Both the position numbers and the translations under genes were made by a program. Below the pieces are notes generated by a model. It was not told where the DNA came from. It was given only the letters and a program-made list of their open reading frames with translations, and ran no database searches. DNA of 64,000 nucleotides from contig CM057342.1 in assembly GCA_030015575.1 (NCBI GenBank), positions 260,796,867-260,860,866 of the forward strand, written 5' to 3'. Positions 30,401 through 40,377 of the stretch are shown here, one piece after another; the first letter of the stretch is position 1; each line of letters opens with the position of its first letter. This stretch comes from Agapanthus africanus (taxonomy: Eukaryota; Streptophyta; Magnoliopsida; Asparagales; Amaryllidaceae).

Positions 30401-32541
30401 TCTCGGACTTTTTGACCAGCTTTCTTTATAAGTCTGTCCATTTGTTCCTTGAACGACGGACTGGGCTCTCTTGCATCTGGAACCTTCACTGGCTTAGGAT
30501 CAGCGTCCTCCCATTGAGCATCCGCTTCTTCATCAAGGTCATACACGACGTAGCAGCCGGGTAGTAACTCTCGTTTCTTTGACCGGATGTATCCAAGCCC
30601 TCTCGTTTCCATTCTCCCATTAGGCAGTTTGCGTTGAGTCCCGGGAACATTCCAGACCCTATCATAGAATTTGGCCTCTCTAACGGTCTGTTTGAAGGAT
30701 ATCCCCTGGCGTTTCAGCAGCTTCTTCAAACCCTCTGTATAATATCTGGGAAGACGGATAGGCTGAAGCCTGTCGAGCGCAGGATCTGCGCCATACCAGA
30801 TTTCTTTTTTCACCTTGGTTTCTTCAGAGCGGTAGAACAGAATTGCTTTCTCGTTTTCTCGCCTGGGAGGGATATAGAATGTCCGCAGCTCTTCTACACT
30901 GTAGATATTAAGTGCGTTCAGTTTTTTATGATGTTTAGGCGGCACCATGGCGACTTGCAGACTTTGCTCTTCGTCAGCGGAAGCTTGTATTGAAGGTCGA
31001 GCAGAGAATACGACATGGACCTCATCCTCCGAGTCACTACCAAAGACTAATGTAGGAGTGGATGGTCCTGGCTTGTTATGTTGGGGCGGACCCGAATAAA
31101 CGATCTCCTCTTCCTCCTCGGTATCACTGCCGAAGACAGGGATGGTGGTGTTAGTTTTATTTTCCGGCTTGTGACACTTCTCCGTGTCTTCGAAATCCGG
31201 CAAGAAGTATTTGGCATCTTCGTATTTGCGGACCTCGTTCACAGAGAACGGGTTCAGTTCTCCCTTCACGGTATACTCGAAACCATCCTTAAAATATTTC
31301 ATATACTGATGTTGTGTAGAAGGGATGATGTTGTACTCGTGTAACCATGGTCGGCCGAGCAAAGCGTTGTAGCATGTCTTGGCGTCTATGACGTGGAACT
31401 TAATATCTGTGACGAGCAACCCGAAGCGTAACGTCAATATCACAGATCCAAGAGTTTTCGATGATTGGGAGTCGAACCCGGAGATGGTGATCTTGTCTCG
31501 GGCGAGGTGTTGGACACTCATGCAAATTTCCTTTAACACCCGCACATTGAGTAAATTGACAGACGATCCGTTATCGACCAAGATTTTACCTATCTTTATG
31601 TCATGGCAGTATCCTGAGACATAAAGGGGACGATTGTGTTCACACGTCCTGAGGAGAAGGTCTTCATCGCCAAAAGCAACGTCGGCCGTGTGTACCTCTT
31701 CCAATTCGTCCTTCATCTTTTGTTCGGCCAGGAAGGCTTGGAACTGGTCCGGCTGTTGTAAGGCTTTAATCAAAGAATCCCTCGCCTCTTTTGATAGTAA
31801 CAGGGTATCGAGAATGCTGAGTTGTGAGGGTAGCTTTCTCAGATGCGCCAAGACATTGTAATCCACTTTATTCCTCTTTGGCGGGTTCTTAGCGGTTAAC
31901 TCTTCCGCAACTCGGTCATCCAAGGCGATGTCTTCAGAGACCTTTTCTTTCCCTTTATCTTTCCTGTTCAAGGGTCCGAGGTTCTTTTCAGGCAGCGTCC
32001 GATTCCGTAGCCGGATATTTTCGCAGACCTTCGGTTCTTCTTCTTTTCCTGAAGCGGACTCTTTAAAGAGAGGGGCAAGTTCTAGCTCTTCATCAGAATC
32101 ATTCCCGAATGTGGGCACTTGTGATCCACCGGTGTTAACCATGCGACAATCGCCAGCAGTTCTTTTAAGCCCTTCGGTCGTATTTCTCTGCTCCCGACGA
32201 GTTTTACGTTTTTCCCGCTTAAAGCGTTGTCGATGAGCAACGTATCCTTGCCACCATCTATCGAAAGCTTTGCACTCTTGAGTGGGGTGCGAAATCCTCT
32301 GATGATATAAGCAATACGAGGGGTGCGTTTCCACTTCACCGGCGATGTTTCCTTCAGAGGATGGTAGCTTCATGCCCATTGATATGGCTTTAGCGAACTT
32401 TTTCCTCATCCTGAGTTGGCTTTTGTCGGCAGTGGAGGTGTTTTGCTCCAGCGGGATCGTCTCAGCTCCTTCATCAAGTCGCTGGCGCTTGGCCCTTTCA
32501 AATATAGCCGCCTCGTGCTCCCGATCAGCTTTACTTTTCAA
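27469..32541 (-). pseudogene. Tat-B protease, reverse transcriptase and two RNase H domains
   Basis: 1,690 codons are open. In order: a variant zinc knuckle (YCLYHQRISHPTQEC, about residues 76-90); aspartic protease with VDNGSS (322-327) and LLGRPWL; a region of about 300 residues with no domain I recognise, with acidic GSDSEDE patches; a third zinc-knuckle module (YCSYHRVVGHPLEDC, 834-848); RT (about 1010-1215) with FMDGSSGYNQI, MPFGLKNA and YIDD (1167-1170); an RT-linked RNase H (1310-1430) whose first Asp region reads LYTAALEGS; and a second RNase H (1460-1593) with YFDGAS, NNEAEYEAL, YGDLQLV and KADALAKLA, all four acidic positions present. The dual RNase H marks the Tat clade. A one-base deletion at the upstream edge (about 32540) splits it from gag; Tat-C is in frame there. 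Confidence 0.95.
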
Positions 32542-33050
32542 CGAGCTTCATTAAGGAGTGCGTCAATTACTTCATCTGATGGTCCCAAAACTTTTGGTTC
32601 AGGATCTGCCCCCAGCTTTTCGGTGCAAGGAGTTTCCTCATCGTTCGTGATCGAATGGGAAATCATATGACATCTTGCCACATATTCCTTGGATTCATCC
32701 GATGAACTTTCTCCCTCATCTTCTTCTTGAAAGACGTGACTGAGGAACTCTTGGAGCGTAATGGGAGTCCGTGCCTTTTGGTTGTATTCATCCAACGTGT
32801 CAATTTTCCTTTGTAAGTCCGTGCGCTTGTCGTCAGGCTTCACGGGCTTCTTAGATTTCTTCTTCTTCTTTTTCGAAGATTTTGACGGTTGGCTGCAAGT
32901 GTTTGAGCCACCACCATCAGTCTTTGGAGTTGGACTTGGCTTCAACATCCCTTCAATGACCCGCGGTTCCAACGGGTTCTTCCACTTGATCGCTGGACAT
33001 GTCTGAAGATCGTTTAGCATCCTCTTTGTCTTGGTTGATAATGCAACCTC
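32538..33050 (-). pseudogene. Tat-B gag C-terminal linker (Lys-rich)
   Basis: This continues the gag frame after the TAG at 33051-33053: MLNDLQTCPAIKWKNPLEP, then a KKKKKKSKK tract, then a Glu/Ser-rich stretch, ending NEAR at a TGA created by the one-base deletion shared with the pol start. Tat-A and Tat-C have the same segment. In Tat-C the frame runs straight through (NEARLKSKAD). It probably forms a basic nucleic-acid-binding tail between gag and protease; that role is inferred from composition. Confidence 0.85.
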
Positions 33051-35573
33051 CTAAGGAGCTTCTTCAATGACGGAGCATGTTGCCTCCGGCGTATTCGTCC
33101 CCTTAGAGGTGTAGGGCTGCGGGGGATTCACCTTCCATTTGTCAGATAACGCGAACTTGCCCTGTCGATACTGATTTTCAAGCCAATTCTTGAAAACGTA
33201 GCAATCTTCGATCGGATGGCCTAGTACTCGATGATAAGGGCAGTAATTAGGCTCGTTGACGTCACTTGGTTGCAACGGTCGTTTTGGATCCGGCAGATTT
33301 ATGAGTCTGTTGCGTAATGCCAGCTCGAATAACCTCTTCGTTTTATCGCGGGGAAAGGAATAAGGATGTCTTATCCTATCCTCAAGGGGTACGTAAGGGC
33401 GCGTATTGTTTGGACGAACAACCGGCTTCGAGTCGCTCGGTTGTTGTTGAGCATTAGCGACAACGATCGCTTTTCCCTTTCCTCTGTCATTTCGGGAATC
33501 CGGCTTTGGGAGAGGGGGTTTATGGCCCATCTGGTCCATCTGCGCTAGTTTTTCAATTAAAGCCTGGAAGGAAATCGGCTTGAAAAACATCATAAACTGT
33601 GAGATGGTTGCTTGTGGATCAAAGGTTCCGAAAAACATTCCCACCGCAGGGGCTTCTTCTATGCGCTGCTCACACTTCGACCATAGATTACGCCACCGTA
33701 TAGCGTACTGAACCCATGTCTCGCCGGGTTTTACCCTGGCGTTAATCAGTGCCGTCATCGGGGTACGTTCACTGGCGCTTGCAAAACGCTGGGTAAACAG
33801 CAGCTCCATTTCCGCGAAGGTTTTGATAGAATCATTAGGGAGTTCAGAGTACCACTCGAACGCCATATCTGATAGACTTCCAACAAACTGGCGGAGCAAA
33901 AGCTTGTCATCGCCACCGGTGTTACCGCAAACCGCCCTGAACTGGGCGACATGCTGATGGGGATTGCCGGTCCCTTTGTAGACATGAAACTTGGGAATTG
34001 TGTAACCCGGCGGGTACTTGATTTGGTCATACCAGCCTGGATATGGCCGCCCTGTTTTTACGACGTGGCCGGCTGCTTCGGCCGCATGATGAACCTTTAT
34101 TTGCTGGGCTATATATTCGTCCAGATCAGTCTTAGAGATTGTATCCTCTTTAGCTGTTAATAGAGCGGGCTGCGGATTCAACGTCTCTCCCTTATCATCT
34201 CCAAGGACGATTAGGGGTTCTTTAGCGGGAGGATCTTGTTGTATCATCATCCCTATCATGTCCTGGAAGAGGAGGCCCATACGCTGTATGTTGGCCGCTT
34301 GTTCAGCAGCCTCTTTGTCCCTCTTTTCCAGTACTCGGCGAAGGAACTCGGCGTCGGTCTCTTCCTCCTGGCGCTCATCTAAGGACGTCTCAGGGTTCTC
34401 TTTTGGCTCCGTGAGTGCAGCCATTGTAGTCATCATCTCCTGGAGCTTTTGTTGCTGCTCCTGAGCCTTGGTCACTGATCGGGTAAGCGGTCGGTGACCC
34501 GTAGAAGTGCGGCTTTCTTCCTTTCCAGAAGCCATATAAACCGTATGAACTGTTACGCCCCCTGACTTGGGGCGTTTAGGTTCATCGCTTTTAAACTTTG
34601 ATACGGTCACAGGAGCTTTCTCTGGCCTCCTTCTTTTATGGACCATTGAGGTTGAAGGAGCCGTTAAAGTGGGCATCCTAGCAATTGTTGCCCCCTGCTG
34701 TTTAACGGGGCGAGTTTTGTCCTTTTCCACCTTTGCCTTTTTCTGGTGACGAAAGTGGTCTGGATCAATCATAGAGTCTTGAACCCTCCGCCAGACTTTA
34801 TAAATTTTTGACGACAGCCGTTGAGGGGGCTGTTCTTGCTTTCCCTCCGGAGCTTTCTCCATAGGCGGAGATCTTTTCAATGTAGCTATCGGAGAGTTCT
34901 TTCTCACCTTCCTCAGTAATTCAAAGCTGTTCCCAGTCGGAACAGCAGCGTTGACCTCCACCATCGGAGCAGGTGGAGTTAGCCCTGAGGGGGAACTGCC
35001 CCCTGCTTTCCTCACTCGTCGTCAATGGCGACGTCGCGCACGACGAGCCGTTGGGACTGGCTCGGAAATCGAGATGGTTTCTTGTTGCCCCCTGTTTGAG
35101 TGTGGGGTAACTGCCGATGTCAGCCTATCGAAGACTGATGCCTTTTGACCAGCTGGGGGAGGAGTGGGAACCGTCAATCTTGCGAAGACTGACTCTCTGA
35201 TGGGAGAAGCCGCTTTAACGACTTCCGGAGCAGCGGCCGTTGCCCTCTTTGGGACGGCCACTTTATGGTTCTGACCTAGCCTGGTGAAAACGGAGGCTGT
35301 CGGTTTAGTAACGGGCGACCCGTTGACAGAGGCTGTCGAAACAGTGAGCCGGTTGAAGACCGACTTTTTACTCACTTCTGGTGCAGGTATTGGTGCAGAG
35401 AAGCTTGCAGGTGGGATCATGGTTCCGAAGAACAAGCCGGTGGTGGCTTGGATCACCTGGTCTACCGGCAGAGTAAGGAAGGAAGCCGCTTGGGGCCCAT
35501 ACGTCACGCCTCTTGGTGAGGTGGAGCGTCCGTTGCAGTGGCATTTCGAGCAGTTGGTGCAGTTAGAGGCCAT
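33051..35573 (-). pseudogene. Tat-B gag
   Basis: The start is the ATG giving MASNCTNCSKCHC (35573), about 150 bp after the 5' LTR; Tat-A starts with the same words. The N-terminal fifth carries four SVFxRL motifs. After a coiled-coil-like Gln/Glu-rich stretch comes the retrotransposon gag core (RPYPGWYDQI to EKLAQMDQ, about 34050-33530, with FEWYSELP and TWVQYAIRWR). It is followed by a zinc-knuckle-like YCPYHRVLGHPIEDC (about 33245-33200). Breaks: TGA at 35022-35024, where Tat-A and Tat-C have TGG (Trp), and TAG at 33051-33053. The product would form the virus-like particle in the cytoplasm. Confidence 0.93.
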
Positions 35574-35700
35574 TGAATCTTGAATTCTACGCCAGATAAA
35601 AGACCAAATCTTAGTAACTTGAAATCCGAAGACAACCATTTAACAAACAGCGATTGGTTCGCGAAGACGACACATGAAGTGTGGAGTGGAAAGAGGAAGA
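35574..35700 (-). other. Tat-B leader between primer site and gag
   Basis: A short untranslated leader that matches the Tat-A leader (43636-43762), including the TTCGCGAA and CACACTTC-type words. No short upstream gene is evident. Confidence 0.6.
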
Positions 35701-35719
35701 GGTCCCACCGGACGTGCCA
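35701..35719 (-). other. Tat-B primer-binding site
   Basis: The minus strand reads TGGCACGTCCGGTGGGACC, five bases after the LTR end. Tat-A has TGGCACGTCCGATGGGACC at the same distance. The TGG start fits pairing with a tRNA 3' CCA. I could not assign the tRNA with confidence. Confidence 0.8.
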
Positions 35720-37350
35720 GAATCTGTTCCCCTCCGAAAGACGGCCGCACAGGGCTGCGAAGTCCTGACGCTGAGATTCGGGGCAGATGCTATTTGGTTT
35801 TATCCGTCCACCTCTTCGAAGATGCCAAGTTGATTTATGGCATCGTGTATCGAAGGTTTAGACAGATGCGGCCGATGTAGCAGACTTTTTCAGATTCCCC
35901 CTCGTTTGAGGGGTTTTTGATTGTGGGGACGCTCTTCCCTGCAGGCGCAAGCCCCTGCAGTTAATTACGCTACCGCATCGCGGTAACCACTTTCTCCTTC
36001 TCCAGAATTTCACTTCGTGTCGTGTGTGTTCATTTTGTTTGTGGTTGCCCGTGGATTGTATACGGAGACTGGGTAATGCCGTCGCCCGTAGGACGTGGAT
36101 TAGTCCAAATCCGTATTTACTTAGATTTGGGTTTGATATTTTAGTTTAAGGATGCGTTAGCCTCGTTGAGGCTAAGATCAACTTAAACGTGATTCATTTG
36201 ATATATGGCTGTCGGAACTCGTCACCTCTCTGACGTCGTTGAAGGATTACAACGACAGGTGTCAGAGGAGTTCCGAGATGTACCCTCGAACCGAAGTTGA
36301 TTTAGGGTTTTATATTTCATTTAAATGTTTAAGGATATGTTAGCCATGTTTGGGGCTAAGATCAACTTAAACAGGACCGTTTAAATCCGGCAAAAGAGCA
36401 TTTGGAGGCTCTATTGTTCCCATTTAGGGACATGGTGGTCCGTTGCCAGTTTAAGGACATGGTGGTCCGTTGCCAGTTTAGGGACGTGGTGGTCCGTTGC
36501 CAGTTTAAGGACATAGTGGTTCGTCGCCAGTTTAGGGACGTGGTGGTCTTTTGGTTTAAGGACGTTTCGGTCCCACATTAGTTTAGGGACGTTTCGGTCC
36601 AATATTAGTTTAGGGACGTTTCGGTCCAATATTAGTTTAGGGACGTCTCGGTCCACGAGTTTAAGGACCCCGCAGTCCATATGGGTGTGTGGTCGTTGGG
36701 ACCCGTCACCTCTTTGACGTCGTCGAGGAATTACAACGATGGATGTCAAAGGAGTTCGGAGATGTACCCTCGAACCGGATGTAGATTGATTTGGGAGAGC
36801 CATTTTACTCAGTCAATTTAATTTAAGGACTTATGGCCACGACTGGGCTAAGTCCAGTTGAAAATGTCGAACATTGCTTTTGCATTTCTTTTTATTTTTA
36901 TTTGGGCTTTGCCCAGAAAGGATGCAGAGCATCAATTTGTTTTGGGGTCTGCCCCTTTTTAGGCCTGCTAGGCCTTTTTGATTTGGGCCTGGCCCTTCAA
37001 GTAATGCAAAGCACCAAGAATCTTTTAGATTCAAGAAAAGAAGTGCAGAGCACTTTTTAATTTCTTGATCTAAATTTAGATCAAAGAAAAGAAAAAGGTT
37101 TTTCTTTCTGTCTCAGAGAACCAAAGGTTCATAGCAAGTGCAAGGCACTATTTTTATTTATTTATTTACTTATTTATTTATTGAAGATCACTGATCTTGT
37201 TTTTAGATCAATGATCTATTCCTAAGAGAATTTTCTCTTATTTCAAAGGTTTTTACCTTCTTTTTTGTGTTCTCAAGGAGTTCTCAAGAGTTCTCTTCTC
37301 TCTTTTTTTTAAAACCCAATCTCTATCTCTTTGAAATGGGGTCTGAAGTC

Positions 37351-37359
37351 CTTTTTATA
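37351..37359 (-). promoter_or_regulatory. TATA box of the Tat-B 5' LTR
   Basis: The minus strand reads TATAAAAAG, preceded by GCAC. Equivalent boxes lie at 15041-15049 (left LTR) and 55607-55616 (Tat-C, TATATAAAGG). The G-box array (37540-38240) is directly upstream on the element strand. Confidence 0.7.
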
Positions 37360-37539
37360 GTGCTCAAAAATCAGTTAAATTTGTTAAAAAGATCTTTTTT
37401 GAGTGATTTGGGGAATTTTCCCCACCGTTGGATCTTTGATCCAAAGGCCCCTGTTTTACAGAAGAAATCTTCTTGTTTTAATAAGAACAGCAAAAATTTC
37501 CTTAAATCTTCATTCTGTTTTTTGCGCAACTCCCCAGCG

Positions 37540-38240
37540 CGCGACACGTGTCGCGCAGTGAGGCGCTTGCGCAGCTGCGCTTGCGCAACTGCGCAGACAC
37601 GTGTCGCGCAGCGGTGCACTTGCGCAACAGAGTTTGCGCAACTGCGCAGACACTTGTCGCGCAGCGGTGCACTTGCGCAACAGAGTTTGCGCAACTGCGC
37701 AGACACTTGTCACACAGACGTGCGTGTGCGCAGTTGTGCTTGCGCAACTGCGCAGACACGTGGCGCGCTGCGGTGCGCTTGCGCAGTTGTACTTGCGCAA
37801 CCGCGCAACTGCGCAGACACGTGGCGCGCTGCGGTGCGCTTGCGCAGTTGTGTTTGCGCAACTGCGCAGACATGTGTCGCGCAGCGCAGCGCTTGCGCAG
37901 TTGAGCGTTGCTTTTGCTTTTTAAAGAGCCTTGCTCTGATTGGACGCACTGCCTTGGGCGTTGTGCTGCCGAGTCAACTTCTGACACGTGGCAAGTTGTG
38001 CTGCCGAGTTGCGCAAACACTACTGCGTGCAACTACGCAGACACGTGGCACGCTGCGGTGCGCTTGCGCAGTAGTGTGTGCGCAACTGCGCAGACACGTG
38101 TCACGCAGCGGTGCGCTTGCGCAGTTGTGCTTGCGCAACTGCGCAGACACGTGGCGCGCAGCGGTGCGCTTGCGCAACAGCGTTTGCGCAACTGCGCAGA
38201 CACGTGTCACGCAGCGCAGCGCTTGCGCAATTGAGCGTTG
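37540..38240. repeat. GC-rich G-box minisatellite, right Tat-B LTR
   Basis: About eleven units with the GACACGTGTC, GACACGTGGC or GACACTTGTC core between TTGCGCAACTGCGCA and CGCAGCGGTGCGC. It is larger than in the left LTR because of the internal duplication. Most units keep the CACGTG G-box. Confidence 0.88.
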
Positions 38241-38413
38241 CTTTTGCTTTTTAAAGAGCCTTGCTCTGATTGGACGCACTGCCTTGGGCGTTGTGCTGCC
38301 GAGTCAACTTCTGACACGTGGCAAGTTGCGCGCAGCGCACGGGATCTGAAGCGTTGCTTCAAAATTTGAATTTTTTGAAATTCAAATAGAGCCTTGCTCT
38401 GATTGGGGGAACA

Positions 38414-38418
38414 GTCCC
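38414..38418. other. Tat-B target-site duplication, right (GTCCC)
   Basis: GTCCC follows the LTR end GGGGGAACA directly and matches 13404-13408. Confidence 0.97.
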
Positions 38419-40364
38419 CTCGTGCACCGTTAGGTTAGGTAACTAACGGCAGAGCAGGACAGGGCTAGCGCGGGTGTAAAATATAAGTAACATCTATATA
38501 ATATATCATATATACTATATACAGTAGCTATCACAGAACATCACATGATCACATCACAGATATCGCAGCAGAAGAATCATATGAAATATTGGATATACTA
38601 GGACGTCCGTGTTTTCAATACGAGCCAGTATAAAACACGGATTCCACGGTCGTGATGAATAGCCAAACCCACACCCCTAGACCCCTACGAGAGCGGCAAG
38701 CAACCCTACCAATTCTAGAGTTAGGAGACCCGGACTCGACTCCTCGAGTTGGTCTCCCACTGGACCCCAGAACCCGGTTACTTGTGCTCCCCTCCTTGGG
38801 TCTATCCTAGTGCAGAAAAGTAAATAATATACAAAAGGTGACATCTTCCGCAACCTGGAAGTGCCCCAATAAAAGAATATTACATACAAGTTTTTACATG
38901 AATGAAAATGAAAAACACTCATCTCACATAAAAAAAACCCGGCTATTCAAACACGACGATCCAATATAACATATCCAGCAACACATAACATCACATGTCA
39001 TCAACGTAAGTAAATATGCGCATCCCAATTGTCGTTGACATATAGCAACGAAACCGGCGATATCACATATTAACTTACGGTCACAGAAAAGAAAGTGTAA
39101 AACTACAACAGTTGGAATCCGCAACCTCTTTAGACATCACATGCCTAATCAAATGAATTCTTTAGACATCGCATGCCTAACAATTATAAACCCCGCATTT
39201 TAGTCTCAAAATCGAAAACACTTTTCAATATTAAGTCGGCGAATTCAACAGGATTCCCGACATTTTGATTGAATGCTCGTCGCAAACTTTAGTAGGCAGC
39301 CGCACCCCCGATACCGTCGACGAAGTGCACCAAGGCGGAACACCGCTGCCGCGAGCACCCGAACGGATGCTTTCGGCGACGGGGTTCTCCTACAGTCACT
39401 TGGTCGGGGCTATGGGGTGAGGCTGTCTATTAAGTTTACCCGGCGAGTATCCGCGTACGCTACGTGATTGCGACGGACTTTTGATCACATCAAAATTCCG
39501 TGGCAACCGATCAAGTGAGACCAAACTGCTATGTTTATAATATTCATTCAGTTATCTCATAACTACTTGTGAATTCCAATTATTGTATCCCATTCCGGAT
39601 AAATAGAAAATGTTAAACTTTCCGATCGAACATTCAAACACCCAAGTTTTCCCGATACAGATCAACTCATGAAATAAGTTCAAAGACATTCACTTCATGC
39701 CTCAGTACCAACGGTCCAGCCGTAGAAGGGTCAAGCCAACGCCTCACATGTGGCACGCCGTACTGCCCCAAACCCTAAGGTTCAAAGGGCAGTTCAAGAC
39801 GGTCACATAATCGAGTTAAGGTTTGTTGTCTTCCAGAGGGACCATCGCGTTACTTGCACTACTTAGAACGTCTTTAAACTACGGAAAGATCAACACTTGG
39901 AAATTTCCCGACAGGGGAATAGGTGGGTATTTATATCCGGTCGAACTTTTTAACATATTCTAAAATATCCGGAAAAGACATAGACAAAATTAGACAATCC
40001 GATCGAAACACCGAGTCCCCAATACAACCCAGAAAATTCATCTCTTGAATGAATATTAAAAATTCCCAGGAAAACCAGCACTCAAAAATAGGAAGTACTG
40101 TGCAAAGACCAACTGAAGTAAAGACAAACAGGCTGCGGAACCGCCGCATTAGCCATGCTAATGCCGCGGTTCCGCCGCTCTTTTAGGGAATCATAGGTAC
40201 GGGCTTCACAGTAATTCTTACAATTCCCTGCTGAATTTTCTGCATATTTTTAATTCTTAAAAATCCCAGTTTTCAGAAATTGTACAGAGAGCATTTTTTG
40301 GGTTAGGGTTTCGGTTCGATCGGACTTCTAACATCGTTTACGCATCGCCTAAGGCTCTAGCTAG
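38419..40364. other. Unassigned right interior of Copia-1
   Basis: This is the continuation of 12183-13403 across the Tat-B insertion. No copia gag translation is visible even though the primer-binding site is adjacent. Loose internal similarity (CCGATCGAACATTC and CCGATCGAAACACC phrases, TTTCCCGACA phrases) suggests decayed LTR sequence of another element. The strong palindrome at 40135-40175 lies in it. No gene can be supported. Confidence 0.4.
40135..40175. repeat. 41-bp palindrome
   Basis: Two 19-bp arms, GCGGAACCGCCGCATTAGC and GCTAATGCCGCGGTTCCGC, around CAT, with 18 of 19 pairs matching. It would form a stable hairpin. It stands out in AT-rich surroundings. Confidence 0.9.
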
Positions 40365-40376
40365 GCTCTGATACCA
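40365..40376 (-). other. Copia-1 primer-binding site
   Basis: The minus strand reads TGGTATCAGAGC, one base from the LTR edge. This is the standard Ty1/copia site complementary to the initiator methionine tRNA. Confidence 0.95.
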
Positions 40377-40377
40377 C

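Larger units (their letters stand above)
13409..38413 (-). mobile_element. Tat-B: complete 25.0-kb (-) Ty3/gypsy Tat-like element with two antisense genes
   Basis: It is bounded by TSD GTCCC and TG...CA LTRs. Order on its own (minus) strand: 5' LTR 38413-35725; primer-binding site near 35719-35701; gag-pol 35573-26359; long 3' region with hairpin arrays and tandem repeats; relic LTR fragment 22535-22115; 3' LTR 15779-13409. The opposite strand carries the PMD-coiled-coil gene and the small gene. Two RNase H domains, a gag-pol fusion frame, antisense frames before the 3' LTR and great length are known traits of the plant Tat clade (Ogre/Retand and relatives). Gag-pol has two TAG stops, one TGA and one frameshift, so this copy is probably not autonomous now. 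Confidence 0.93.
35725..38413 (-). repeat. Tat-B 5' LTR
   Basis: 2,689 bp, TG...CA. It is the promoter-bearing LTR of this copy, with TATAAAAAG on the minus strand at 37351-37359. It matches 13409-15779 but is 318 bp longer, mainly because a block containing GACGCACTGCCTTGGGCGTT and the neighbouring G-box units is present twice (37918-38000 and 38248-38330). A long open plus frame (37267-38349) through the repeats is not a gene. Confidence 0.95.

Noticed and set aside
27541..33006. Many 60-120-codon plus frames opposite gag-pol
   Set aside because: Antisense shadows of a long coding region. No splice-site series, TATA box or homology supports them, unlike the two real antisense genes.
37267..38349. 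A 360-codon plus-strand open frame, Cys/Ala/Arg-rich
   Set aside because: It runs through the G-box minisatellite of the Tat-B 5' LTR. Several frames on both strands stay open there because the units lack stops. No domain, and the left LTR breaks it.
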